Source: JBBKWH01 sp037968855 (GTDB lineage: Bacteria; Pseudomonadota; Gammaproteobacteria; Pseudomonadales; Moraxellaceae). From it: DNA of 64,000 bases. Shown here piece by piece: positions 45,177 through 55,349 of this stretch. Location of the stretch: positions 62,001 through 126,000 of the forward strand of contig JBBKWH010000014.1 of the NCBI GenBank assembly GCA_037968855.1, read 5' to 3'. Every line of letters starts with the position of its first letter. The first letter of the stretch is position 1. Under the pieces are notes generated by a model. The model was not told the origin of the DNA. It did no database searches and worked only from the letters and a program-made list of their open reading frames with translations. Both the position numbers and the translations under genes were made by a program.

Positions 45177-46484
45177 TTAGCCATCAAGGGCTTCAAGACG
45201 GATACGCATCACCGGTGACCGGATGGCATCCAATTGTTCAATCTGATGAATCGCATGGTTCATTTTGGCTTCAACCACCGGTTGAGTCAGCAAAATGACT
45301 GGCACACGACCTTTGTGCTGCTCTGGTTTTTGCAAGATGGCATCAATGTTGATACCTGCATTGCTTAAGATACCAGTGATTTTGGCCAGTACGCCGGGTT
45401 CGTCTTCGGCATCAAGGCGCAAGTAGTAGGCGGTAACCATTTGATCGGCAGGCAAAATTGGCGTGTCGGCCAAGGCATCCGGCTGAAAGGCCAAGTGTGG
45501 CACGTGGTTGCCATTGCTTTCGGCGGTAATCAGACGCACCAGATCAACCACATCGGCCACAACCGCAGAGGCCGTCGGGCCTGCACCCGCGCCAGCGCCG
45601 TAATACAAGGTTGGGCCAAGCGCATCGGCTTGCACCAATACCGCATTTTTGACGCCATTGACGTTGGCAATCAGGCGGTTTTCTGGAATCAGGGTTGGGT
45701 GAACACGTAGCTCAATGCCTGCATCGGTACGGCGGGCAATGCCTAAGTGCTTAATCCGATAGCCCATTTCTTCGGCATATTCGACATCTTGTGCGGTGAG
45801 ACGGGTAATGCCTTCGGTATACACCTTGTCAAACTGTAGTGGAATACCAAACGCAATCGAGGCCAAGATGGTCAGCTTGTGCGCCGCATCAATGCCTTCA
45901 ACATCAAAGGTGGGATCGGCTTCGGCATAACCGAGCGCTTGGGCTTCGAGCAACACGTCTTCAAAGGCACGGCCTTTGTCGCGCATTTCGGTCAGGATAA
46001 AGTTGCCTGTGCCGTTGATAATGCCAGCCAGCCATTCAATACGATTGGCCGATAAGCCTTCGCGCAGCACTTTAATGATCGGAATACCACCCGCCACTGC
46101 CGCTTCAAAAGCCACATGCACGTTGTGCTGTTCGGCGGCTTTAAAGATCTCGTTGCCATGCACTGCCAGCAAGGCTTTGTTGGCTGTGACCACGTGCTTG
46201 CCATGGCGGATGGCTTCCATCACCACATCGTGAGCAGTGGTCATGCCGCCAATCACTTCGATGACGATATCGACATCATCGGCACGCGCAATGGCCATGA
46301 GGTCATCGCTCGCAGCAATCCCAGCTAAGTTCAAGTCAGGGCGAGCGCGACGAGTCCCCACGTGAGTAATGCGAATCTCACGGCCAGTGCGACGTGTGAG
46401 TTCGGCAGCGTTTTCTTGTAGTAAATGCAGTGCACCAGCACCAACAGTACCCAAACCAAGGATCGCCAGATTCACAGGTTTCAC
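45177..46484 (-). CDS. hom: Homoserine dehydrogenase
   Basis: 435 residues, monofunctional. NAD(P)-binding N-terminus NLAILGLGTVGAGALHLL (about 4-21), the catalytic core with GTGNFILTEM, EADPTFDVEGIDAAHKLTILA and the active-site Lys/Asp region, and a C-terminal ACT domain (about 350-430, YYLRLDAEDEPGVLAKITGIL) for threonine feedback. The start is a GTG at 46484 with GAG close upstream. Acts before ThrB and ThrC; thrB is not in this window. Confidence 0.97.
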   Translation of the reverse strand: MKPVNLAILGLGTVGAGALHLLQENAAELTRRTGREIRITHVGTRRARPDLNLAGIAASDDLMAIARADDVDIVIEVIGGMTTAHDVVMEAIRHGKHVVTANKALLAVHGNEIFKAAEQHNVHVAFEAAVAGGIPIIKVLREGLSANRIEWLAGIINGTGNFILTEMRDKGRAFEDVLLEAQALGYAEADPTFDVEGIDAAHKLTILASIAFGIPLQFDKVYTEGITRLTAQDVEYAEEMGYRIKHLGIARRTDAGIELRVHPTLIPENRLIANVNGVKNAVLVQADALGPTLYYGAGAGAGPTASAVVADVVDLVRLITAESNGNHVPHLAFQPDALADTPILPADQMVTAYYLRLDAEDEPGVLAKITGILSNAGINIDAILQKPEQHKGRVPVILLTQPVVEAKMNHAIHQIEQLDAIRSPVMRIRLEALDG

Positions 46485-46610
46485 GATCTCACCCCAAGCA
46501 ACATATGAAAGGCCACGATCATAGCCAAAAACCGCGCCATCCTCCAGTCATGCAAGATGGCAAGCCGCTGTAAATGACCAAATCCGCGTGATCTGAGGCA
46601 GATTTTTCAT

Positions 46611-46636
46611 AAAAAAAGCGCAGATCAGATCTGCGC
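46611..46636 (-). terminator. Intrinsic terminator of dsbC
   Basis: GCGCAGA (46618-46624) pairs with TCTGCGC (46630-46636); on the minus strand a run of seven T follows (complement of 46611-46617). It lies 38 nt past the dsbC stop and separates dsbC from hom. Confidence 0.9.
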
Positions 46637-46674
46637 CAGTCGCTTGGGGCCGGTTGTACCAACGCGTAGCTGGC

Positions 46675-47442
46675 TTAGTTGACGCCCAGCATGTTGGCCA
46701 AGTCATTGGCAGGGATGTAACCGCCGAGATATTTACCGGTTTGGCTATAAATGGCGGGTGTGCCTTGTACACCCAATTGCATGCCCAGCTCACGCTGCTT
46801 CATGACGGGATTGTCACAACTGGCGGCTTTGACGGGCATGCCGTTTTTGGCGGAGGTCAGCGCCGATTTACGGTCTTCGCTACACCAGACGGCATTCATG
46901 TCTGGTAGTGATTGCGCCGAACGTGGCCAAGCCAGATAGCGGATTTCAATGCCCTTGGCATTAATCTGGCCAATTTCGCTATGCAGTTTGCGGCAATAGC
47001 CACAGTCAGCATCGGTAAACACATATGCAACCGCTTTGGCTTTGCCTTGTGGGGCAAAGATAATTTCGTCTTTGGCCGGAACGGCGGCCAGTAATTTGCT
47101 GGCATCGGCTTGAATCAGTGGTTCGGCGATATTCACCACGTTATTTTTTGCCAGCTTTAATACGTCGCCTTGAATCAAGTATTTGCCATCAGCACTGGTA
47201 AACACTGGCGGCAAACCTTCAAGCGTAACCCAGTAGATTCCTGCCATTTCGGTGGCTTTAATGTCGATGATCTTGGCTTCAAGACCAGCCGTTTTGAGGT
47301 TTTTGCTTAAGGTCTCTTGCAAGGTTTGCGGTACAGCGGTGGTGACGGCTTTTGGCTCGGCAGGTTGAGAGTCGGTGCTACTACAGGCAGACATGGCAAC
47401 CAGTAATGGCAAAGCAGCAAGACGAATGGATAAAGGCAGCAT
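46675..47442 (-). CDS. dsbC: Thiol:disulfide isomerase DsbC
   Basis: Periplasmic disulfide isomerase, 255 residues. A signal sequence ends AMSACSS, which resembles a lipobox (Met at -3 is atypical), so the protein may be lipid-anchored instead of freely periplasmic. The DsbC dimerisation domain (about 40-105) has KATEMAGIYWVTLEGLPPVFTSADGKYLIQGD. The thioredoxin domain has the active site CGYC (near 143-146) and the cis-Pro region GVQGTPAIY. The extra C...C pair (WCSEDRK; AASCDNP) is typical. ATG 47442 has AAGGA at 6-nt spacing. Confidence 0.95.
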   Translation of the reverse strand: MLPLSIRLAALPLLVAMSACSSTDSQPAEPKAVTTAVPQTLQETLSKNLKTAGLEAKIIDIKATEMAGIYWVTLEGLPPVFTSADGKYLIQGDVLKLAKNNVVNIAEPLIQADASKLLAAVPAKDEIIFAPQGKAKAVAYVFTDADCGYCRKLHSEIGQINAKGIEIRYLAWPRSAQSLPDMNAVWCSEDRKSALTSAKNGMPVKAASCDNPVMKQRELGMQLGVQGTPAIYSQTGKYLGGYIPANDLANMLGVN

Positions 47443-47747
47443 CACAGATCCTTGATGAAGAGGTGTGCGGCAGGCTCAATCCGCACCAGTAGATGGTATT
47501 GAGCATAACAAAAAACAGCCAAACAGGTGCAGCGTGCTTTGTGTCAGTCGGTGGCTCAATTGTGCAGGTGAGCGGTTACTGGTACGGCCTAGCCTGTACT
47601 GAGTGCAAGACGGATGGTGCTTAAAAGAATGATGATTGATTAGAAAAAATGCACAAACTCAATTAAAGCGTGATCATGGTCAATGATTTGTCATGTTTGA
47701 TGGTCAACATACGGCCTCCTCCAGTCGTATGAATCAGGATGACCCGC
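47443..47747. other. 305-nt intergenic region without a gene
   Basis: Divergent promoter region between dsbC (minus) and the unknown gene at 47748 (plus). It has an AT-rich part near 47625-47675 that could hold promoters. I see no strong inverted repeat, riboswitch motif or ORF. Confidence 0.35.
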
Positions 47748-48293
47748 ATGAATGGCCCATTGTTGATGATGCAAATTGAGCAGTCGATGACGCATCCGGT
47801 GATGCAGCAACGTCGCCGCTTGTATCAGGATATCGAGCAATTGTTTGTGCAGGTCATTGAGCCAGTGGCGGCCTATGGCTTGATGCTGCGCGATTGTCAG
47901 GGCCATCCGATTGTTGGCCCGTTGGAGCAGATGGTTCGTGAGGCCGTTTTTAGTGATGATGGTTTGCTACAGGTCATACCGACCCAGCAGAGCCATCCGC
48001 TCCTGTATAAATTAATTGGTGACGAGGCGGTGTTGCAACGCTGTCAGATGCAGTTACTGGCCAGACAGGCGATTATGTGTGTCAATCAAGCGATTGCTGG
48101 GTTGGTTGCACTGCATGATAAGCGGCAGATTTTTTTGAATCGACAGGATCTAGAGCAGCTATCTGGCTTACATCAGCAGTTTGCCGCATCATTATTGGCG
48201 CGATCATTACGGATTGAACCGCTGACACGCTTGTTTAAGCAAGATCACCCGCAGGTATTGCGTACACCGTCGGGTGGCTTGTTATTGGCTTAA
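47748..48293 (+). CDS. Hypothetical cytoplasmic protein between dsbC and xerD
   Basis: 181 residues, not recognised. No signal peptide or membrane helix. Predicted mostly helical and rich in glutamine and leucine (YQDIEQLFVQVIEPVAAYGLMLRD; LLARQAIMCVNQAIAGLVALHDKRQIFLNRQDLEQLSGLHQQFAASLLARSLRIE). The ATG at 47748 has CAGGA about 8 nt upstream; an ATG at 47739 is also in frame. It runs opposite to the xerD-dsbC-hom-thrC direction and ends 14 nt from xerD, so it interrupts a normally contiguous group. Confidence 0.7.
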   Translation: MNGPLLMMQIEQSMTHPVMQQRRRLYQDIEQLFVQVIEPVAAYGLMLRDCQGHPIVGPLEQMVREAVFSDDGLLQVIPTQQSHPLLYKLIGDEAVLQRCQMQLLARQAIMCVNQAIAGLVALHDKRQIFLNRQDLEQLSGLHQQFAASLLARSLRIEPLTRLFKQDHPQVLRTPSGGLLLA

Positions 48294-48307
48294 TGGGTGG
48301 TCTGGTT

Positions 48308-49237
48308 TTAACCACGGGGATGATGGTCTTGATGCAGTTGTTGTAAGCGTGCACGGGCCACGTGGGTATAAATCTGGGTGGTCGATAGGTCACTATGACC
48401 AAGCAACATCTGCACCACGCGCAAGTCTGCGCCATGGTTGAGCAAATGCGTGGCAAAGGCATGCCGTAAGGTATGCGGTGACAGTGGTCCATCGATGCCT
48501 GCTTGTTGTGCATGGGCTTTAATGGCATACCAAAAATTTTGTCGACTCATAAAGCCACCATGGATAGTGACAAACAAGCCATCGTGAATCTTTTGTTTGC
48601 AGAGCAGTGGCCGCGCATCGTGCAAGTAGCGCTCGACCCACTCCACTGCAATTTCACCTAGCGGAACCAAGCGTTCTTTGCTGCCTTTGCCATGTACCCG
48701 CACGATGCCTGCATTTAAGTTGAGGCCATCTAAGCGTAGACCAATCAGTTCGGACACCCGCAAGCCACAGGCATACAGCACCTCAAGCATAGCGCGATCA
48801 CGCAGGCCCAGCGCAGTCTCTGGGTTGGGTGCGTCTAATAACGCAGCCACATCTATTTCTGATAGGTCTTTGGGCAGTGGGCGACCGATGCTAGGGCTTT
48901 TTTGCTTGCGGCTAGGATCATCGTCGCGCAGGCCCAGCGCGGTTTGCAGGGCAAAAAACTGCCGTAGTGCCGACAGCATGCGTGCAATCGAGCGGGGACT
49001 TTTTTCTGCCTCAGTCATTTGGGCCAGCCATGCGCTAACGTCTTGGCTGGTCCACTGTTGCAGACTGAGCGGATTGGCTGCTTGGGCCTGACATAAGTCG
49101 CTTAAATACGCGTTACGGGTATGCGGACTAACCGCTTGCGCCACCAAGTGATCGCGAAAACCGACCAGATGCGGTGCATTGGCTGGCAAGCTGATGGGAC
49201 GTGGGGTTCTGGGCTTTTGCGCGGCACGTGTGGTCAT
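48308..49237 (-). CDS. xerD: Site-specific tyrosine recombinase XerD
   Basis: About 309 residues from ATG 49237; the frame is open to 49324. N-terminal SAM-like core-binding domain about 20-105, catalytic domain about 125-300. The catalytic set is visible: Arg in CGLRVSE, Lys in GKGSKERLVP, His/Arg in SPHTLRHAFATHLLNHG, His in LLGHSDLSTTQ and Tyr in IYTHV. Resolves chromosome dimers at dif with XerC. The XerD assignment, not XerC, rests on linkage to dsbC and hom, as in related genomes. No recognisable dif site here. Confidence 0.93.
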   Translation of the reverse strand: MTTRAAQKPRTPRPISLPANAPHLVGFRDHLVAQAVSPHTRNAYLSDLCQAQAANPLSLQQWTSQDVSAWLAQMTEAEKSPRSIARMLSALRQFFALQTALGLRDDDPSRKQKSPSIGRPLPKDLSEIDVAALLDAPNPETALGLRDRAMLEVLYACGLRVSELIGLRLDGLNLNAGIVRVHGKGSKERLVPLGEIAVEWVERYLHDARPLLCKQKIHDGLFVTIHGGFMSRQNFWYAIKAHAQQAGIDGPLSPHTLRHAFATHLLNHGADLRVVQMLLGHSDLSTTQIYTHVARARLQQLHQDHHPRG

Positions 49238-49517
49238 GGTGATTGGATCGGCAGGTCTAGCAGGCTTAGATTTAACATAATCTGTTTTTGGCGTAAAGCG
49301 ATACGGTTTTAAATTTTTAATCAATAAAAAATAGATTTATTAGTTGCTTAGGTGATTGATTGGGTGGGTTTTTGGCGACTTAAATCCGATTGTTGATCAT
49401 GCCAAACAGATCAAGATGCTAGGGTGTCGCTTGGTTTTACTGATGATTGTGGTCAATGACTTGCAAAGCGCGGCAATGGCGGAGCGAACAGACAATGATC
49501 ACGAAGGAGAAAAACAG

Positions 49518-51032
49518 ATGGGAGAAGGGCTGGCGTTTGAGGTCTATATATCGTTGGGCTTGTACTTTGCGTTGATGTTGGCGATTGGTTGGTATGCCTA
49601 TCATCGCTCAACCGGCGATTTGTCTGAGTATATGTTGGGCGGACGAAATTTAGGGCCGGGTGTGACTGCGTTATCGGCGGGTGCATCGGACATGAGTGGC
49701 TGGATGTTGTTGGGTTTGCCGGGAGCGGTGATGGTGTCGGGATTGTCCGGCATGTGGATCGCGGTTGGATTGAGTATTGGGGCATATTTAAATTATGTAT
49801 GGGTTGCGCCACGCTTGCGTACCTATACCGAAGTGGCTCGTGACTCCATCACCATTCCCGACTATTTTGAAAATCGCTTTCATGATCAAACGCGTATTTT
49901 ACGCTTGGTCTCGGCGGTGATTATTTTGGTGTTTTTTACCCTGTATACCTCGGCGGGAATGGTGTCGGGTGGGGTGTTGTTTGAAAGCGCTTTTGGCTTG
50001 GATTATCGCACCGGATTGATTGTGACATCGGTAGTGGTGGTGGCCTATACCTTGTTTGGTGGGTTTTTGGCGGTCAGCATGACTGACTTTGTGCAAGGGG
50101 TGATCATGCTGTTGGCCTTGATCATTGTGCCCTTAGTGACCTTTGATGTGTTGGGTGGGATTGGGCCAACCGTTGATATTGTGCGGCAGATTGATCCCAA
50201 GCTGACCTCAATGACCGAAGGTTTAACCGTGTTGGGCTTTTTGAGCTTAATGGCATGGGGGTTGGGCTACGCTGGTCAGCCGCATATTATTGTGCGCTTT
50301 ATGGCGATCAAAAGTGTCCGGCAACTCAAAACCGCACGGCGGATTGGCATGTCGTGGATGATCGTCTCGGTGATTGGTGCGCTGTTTACTGGTTTTGCCG
50401 GATTGGCCTACGTCAGCAGCAAGAATGTGGCACTTGGCGATCCTGAGACGATCTTTGTGTATTTGTCACAGGTGCTCTTTCATCCCTTGATGTCGGGCTT
50501 TTTGTTGGCGGCGATTTTGGCGGCGATTATGAGCACGATTTCGTCGCAGTTGTTGGTGACATCAAGTGCGTTGGTTAGTGATTTTTATCATACCTTTTTG
50601 CGCAAAGATGCGTCAGACCGCGAATTGGTCGCGATGGGACGCTTGGCAGTGCTGGCGGTGGCGTTGGTGTCGATAGGCTTGTCTTTGACGCCCAACGATA
50701 CGATTTTAGGGTTGGTCGGCAATGCATGGGCAGGCTTTGGTGCATCGTTTGGCCCTGTGATCATTATGAGCCTGTATTGGAAAAAGATGAGTCGTTGGGC
50801 TGCCTTGGCAGGCATGGTCACGGGTGCTGTAACGGTGATTGTGTGGATTAGTGTGCCAGCCCTTAAAGGCTTGATGTACGAAATGATTCCCGCGTTTGCG
50901 TTAAGCGTAGTGGCGATTATTGTGGTCAGCGTATTGACTGGGCATTCACGTCCAATGGTACGCGATGGCTACGATGCGTTTGAGCGCGAACATGATGAAG
51001 CCCTCAAGCCAGAGCCTTCGCCAAAAAGCTGA
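49518..51032 (+). CDS. putP: Sodium/proline symporter
   Basis: 504 residues, about 12-13 membrane segments, sodium:solute symporter family. PutP-type features: YMLGGRNLGPGVTALSAGASDMSGWMLLGLPG near 34-66 (Na+ and proline site region), GYAGQPHIIVRFMAI and AILAAIMSTISSQLLVTSS (Na+-site serines). AAGGAGA lies 7 nt before the ATG at 49518, so the longer frame from 49356 is not used. putA is not in this window. Confidence 0.94.
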   Translation: MGEGLAFEVYISLGLYFALMLAIGWYAYHRSTGDLSEYMLGGRNLGPGVTALSAGASDMSGWMLLGLPGAVMVSGLSGMWIAVGLSIGAYLNYVWVAPRLRTYTEVARDSITIPDYFENRFHDQTRILRLVSAVIILVFFTLYTSAGMVSGGVLFESAFGLDYRTGLIVTSVVVVAYTLFGGFLAVSMTDFVQGVIMLLALIIVPLVTFDVLGGIGPTVDIVRQIDPKLTSMTEGLTVLGFLSLMAWGLGYAGQPHIIVRFMAIKSVRQLKTARRIGMSWMIVSVIGALFTGFAGLAYVSSKNVALGDPETIFVYLSQVLFHPLMSGFLLAAILAAIMSTISSQLLVTSSALVSDFYHTFLRKDASDRELVAMGRLAVLAVALVSIGLSLTPNDTILGLVGNAWAGFGASFGPVIIMSLYWKKMSRWAALAGMVTGAVTVIVWISVPALKGLMYEMIPAFALSVVAIIVVSVLTGHSRPMVRDGYDAFEREHDEALKPEPSPKS

Positions 51033-51035
51033 TCT

Positions 51036-51106
51036 TGCTACAAAAAAGCTGATCGCCATTTGGGTAGTACTCGCTGCCAGATGGCGATTAGTGGCACTTT
51101 GTAGCA
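51036..51106. repeat. Two-stem hairpin between putP and feoA
   Basis: Outer arms TGCTACAAA (51036-51044) and TTTGTAGCA (51098-51106), and inner arms ATCGCCAT (51052-51059) and ATGGCGAT (51081-51088), all perfect. The element is 71 nt and starts 4 nt after the putP stop. No T-run follows. It could be a putP mRNA end element or a copy of a palindromic repeat family. Confidence 0.65.
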
Positions 51107-51160
51107 GAGAAGCGGTTGTTAAACGCTCAGTAAGCGAAGCGAGATTCATGGTACACTTGC

Positions 51161-51180
51161 GATTAGGAATTATTCTCAAC
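51161..51180 (+). promoter_or_regulatory. Fur-box-like site upstream of feoA
   Basis: GATTAGGAATTATTCTCAAC resembles the AATTATTCTCA half of Fur boxes; the left half is poor. It lies just before the feoA start region, where Fe2+-Fur repression of feoAB is expected from known systems. The match was made by eye only. Confidence 0.5.
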
Positions 51181-51187
51181 TGACTCT

Positions 51188-51448
51188 TTGTACGGTGTGC
51201 CTGTGCTTCTTTGCGATTTACCTCGATATGCCAATGCGTTGGTGTTGTCGGTAGAACCGACTCAAGTCAATGATCCGATTGCTCAGCGCTTGGTGGCGTT
51301 GGGTTTTGTGACGGGCGAGCAAGTCCGTTTGATCTCGGTTGGCCCGTTTGGCGGCGATCCGTTGTTGGTGCAGGTTGGCTTTACCCGTTTTGCCTTGCGC
51401 AAAAGTGAGGCAGCGCGAGTACAGGTCGAGCTGGAGATTGCACCATGA
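51188..51448 (+). CDS. feoA: Ferrous iron transport protein A
   Basis: Small SH3-like cytoplasmic partner of FeoB, 86 residues if the TTG at 51188 is used; GTG codons at 51197 and 51203 are alternatives that would bring the start closer to the conserved L-x-D-L-P. Family features: DPIAQRLVALGFVTGEQVRLISVGPFGGDPLLVQVGFTRFALRKSEA. It overlaps feoB by 4 nt (ATGA). Confidence 0.93.
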   Translation: MYGVPVLLCDLPRYANALVLSVEPTQVNDPIAQRLVALGFVTGEQVRLISVGPFGGDPLLVQVGFTRFALRKSEAARVQVELEIAP

Positions 51449-53325
51449 GCCAGTCCGCAACGTTGGCCGATGGCAGCACACAGCCACAACAAGCGGTCAA
51501 ACAAATTGCATTGGTGGGTAATCCCAACTGTGGCAAGACCTCATTGTTTAACCACATGACCGGTACACGGCAAAAAGTCGCCAATTATGCGGGAGTGACG
51601 GTTGAGCGCAAAGAAGGCCGGATTCATTTGCCGTCAGGACGATGGTTGCGGGTGTTGGATTTGCCTGGTGCCTATAGCCTTGAGGCCACCAGCCCAGATG
51701 AAGAAATTACCCGTAAAGTCTGCTTAGGCGAGCTAGCCGGAGAGGCTGTTCCCGATGTGTTGGTCTGCGTGGTTGATGCGACCAATTTGCGCTTGCACTT
51801 GCGCTTTGTGCTAGAGATTCGGCGTTTAGGTCGCCCCATGATCTTGGTGCTCAACATGATGGATGACGCACGGCGTCGTGGCATTGTGATTGATCAGGCT
51901 AAGTTATCGGCGGCCTTGGGTGTGCCGGTGGTCGGTACGGTGGCGGTTAAATCGCACGGGATTGATCAGTTGTTGCAGTTGTTGGATCAGCCATTGCCCA
52001 GCGAGTTGGCCCCGTTACCTGCGACCGATCAAGACTTGCATCAGCAAGTACGCGCTATGTTAAGTGACACTGTGGTCATGCCGCGTATGACTGATCGTCG
52101 TGATGATGCGATTGATCGGGTGATGCTGCATCCTGTGTTTGGTTTGGCCTTGTTGGCTGTGATCATGTTTATGATCTTTCAGGCAGTGTTTTCTTGGGCT
52201 GCGCCATTTATGGATGGCATTGAGTCGGTGTTTGGCTATTTGGGCGAGTTACTCTCGGCACAGATGGCCGATGGCTTGCTCAAAAGCTTGCTGGTTGATG
52301 GCATCTTGGCCGGTATTGGTGGCGTGTTGGTGTTTTTGCCACAGATTTTGATTTTATTCTTGTTTATCTTGTTATTAGAAGAGTCTGGCTATTTGCCTAG
52401 AGCGGCATTTTTGTTGGATCGTTTGATGTTTCAGTCCGGTTTAAGTGGTCGGGCATTTATCCCGTTGTTGTCTAGTTTTGCCTGTGCTATTCCCGGCATT
52501 ATGGCGACCCGCAGTATTAATGATCCGCGTGATCGCCTGACCACCATCATGGTTGCACCATTGATGACGTGTTCGGCTCGTTTGCCGGTATATGCCTTGT
52601 TGATTGCGGCGTTTATCCCCAATCAGACGGTGTGGGGCGTGTTTAATTTGCAAGGTATGGTGCTGTTTGCGTTGTATGCCGCCGGTATTGTGAGCGCGCT
52701 GTTGGTGGCCATGGTGGTCAAGTATTTTCGCCGTGATCATAGCGAACACGCCTTGCTGCTGGAGCTACCGAGTTATCGGATGCCGTCATGGCGTAGTGTG
52801 TCGTTGGGCTTATATGAGCGCGGCATGATCTTCGTCAAGCGGGTGGGGGGCATTATTTTGGCCCTGACCATTTTGTTGTGGTTCTTGGCAACGTTTCCAT
52901 CGCCACCTGCTGGTGCAACGGGTCCGGCCATTGACTATAGTTTTGCCGGTCAGATTGGCCATGCTTTAGCGGTGGTGTTTGCGCCATTGGGCTTTACGTG
53001 GGAAATCTGTATTGCTTTGATACCCGGCTTGGCAGCGCGTGAAGTTGTGGTGGCGGCACTGGGCACGGTATACGCCTTGGCAGGTTCTGAAGATGCTGTT
53101 AGTACCCAGCTTGGGTCGTTGATTTCGGCAGAATGGTCATTGGCCACGGCCTTGTCGCTATTGGTCTGGTTTGTGTTTGCGCCGCAGTGTTTGGCAACGT
53201 TGGCCACAGTCAAACGCGAGACTGCATCGTGGCGTTATGTGGGAATTATGGCGGCGTATTTGTTTGGTCTGGCCTATGTGGCATCGTTGATTACCTATCA
53301 AGTGGTGCATGCACTGGGTTATTAA
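51445..53325 (+). CDS. feoB: Ferrous iron transporter FeoB
   Basis: 626 residues. N-terminal G domain with G1 GNPNCGKTS (residues 25-33), the switch region GVTVERKEGR, G3 DLPGAYSLE and G4 NMMD. Then the guanine-dissociation-inhibitor-like helical linker and a membrane domain with two Gate motifs (about 230-620, including LPRAAFLLDRLMFQSGLSGRAFIPLLSSFACAIPGIMATR). Somewhat shorter than E. coli FeoB (773) but typical of many species. Imports Fe2+ in low-oxygen or acidic conditions. Confidence 0.97.
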   Translation: MSQSATLADGSTQPQQAVKQIALVGNPNCGKTSLFNHMTGTRQKVANYAGVTVERKEGRIHLPSGRWLRVLDLPGAYSLEATSPDEEITRKVCLGELAGEAVPDVLVCVVDATNLRLHLRFVLEIRRLGRPMILVLNMMDDARRRGIVIDQAKLSAALGVPVVGTVAVKSHGIDQLLQLLDQPLPSELAPLPATDQDLHQQVRAMLSDTVVMPRMTDRRDDAIDRVMLHPVFGLALLAVIMFMIFQAVFSWAAPFMDGIESVFGYLGELLSAQMADGLLKSLLVDGILAGIGGVLVFLPQILILFLFILLLEESGYLPRAAFLLDRLMFQSGLSGRAFIPLLSSFACAIPGIMATRSINDPRDRLTTIMVAPLMTCSARLPVYALLIAAFIPNQTVWGVFNLQGMVLFALYAAGIVSALLVAMVVKYFRRDHSEHALLLELPSYRMPSWRSVSLGLYERGMIFVKRVGGIILALTILLWFLATFPSPPAGATGPAIDYSFAGQIGHALAVVFAPLGFTWEICIALIPGLAAREVVVAALGTVYALAGSEDAVSTQLGSLISAEWSLATALSLLVWFVFAPQCLATLATVKRETASWRYVGIMAAYLFGLAYVASLITYQVVHALGY

Positions 53326-53402
53326 GACCCGCGAAAACCAGTGCCGATAAAAAGGACCAAGCCATTTATGGTTTGGTTGTTGTCGATCAGGAGTAACGTG
53401 GT

Positions 53403-53693
53403 ATGGATAGTCTGATTCAGGATCTGGTGCTGGGTGCGCTGTTGCTGTGGAGCGTACTGTTTAGTGTGCGTCGGATGTTGCCAACATGGACTCGTGCGGC
53501 ACAATCTAATTTGTCGGCACGCGCCGAGCAGCAGGGCTGGCCTCGTTTGGCGCAGTGGTTACAACCATCGGCTGTGGGTGGTGGGTGTGGCAGTGGTTGT
53601 AATACGTGTAGTACCGGCTGCCAAACGTCCAAACCGTTGGTTTCTCATCCCGTCGATGATGAAGCGCCGCAGGTGGTGGTGTGGCGTCAGTAG
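53403..53693 (+). CDS. Cys-rich small membrane protein linked to feoAB
   Basis: 96 residues. One N-terminal hydrophobic segment (about 5-24) and a glycine/cysteine cluster GGGCGSGCNTCSTGC near residues 59-73, with four cysteines in 12 residues. Similar proteins downstream of feoB have been annotated as FeoB-associated Cys-rich or DUF6587 proteins. It occupies the usual place of feoC but lacks a winged-helix. Iron-sulfur or Fe2+ binding is inference from cysteines and context. TAACGTGGT before the start gives no clear Shine-Dalgarno. Confidence 0.78.
   Translation: MDSLIQDLVLGALLLWSVLFSVRRMLPTWTRAAQSNLSARAEQQGWPRLAQWLQPSAVGGGCGSGCNTCSTGCQTSKPLVSHPVDDEAPQVVVWRQ

Positions 53694-55348
<1,655 letters not shown>

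Positions 55349-55349
<1 letters not shown>

Noticed and set aside
47443..47747. Attenuator or riboswitch upstream of dsbC or the 47748 gene
   Set aside because: No conserved aptamer block or strong inverted repeat could be found.
49356..49517. 54-residue extension of PutP
   Set aside because: AAGGAGA sits directly before ATG 49518, which starts the normal family N-terminus.
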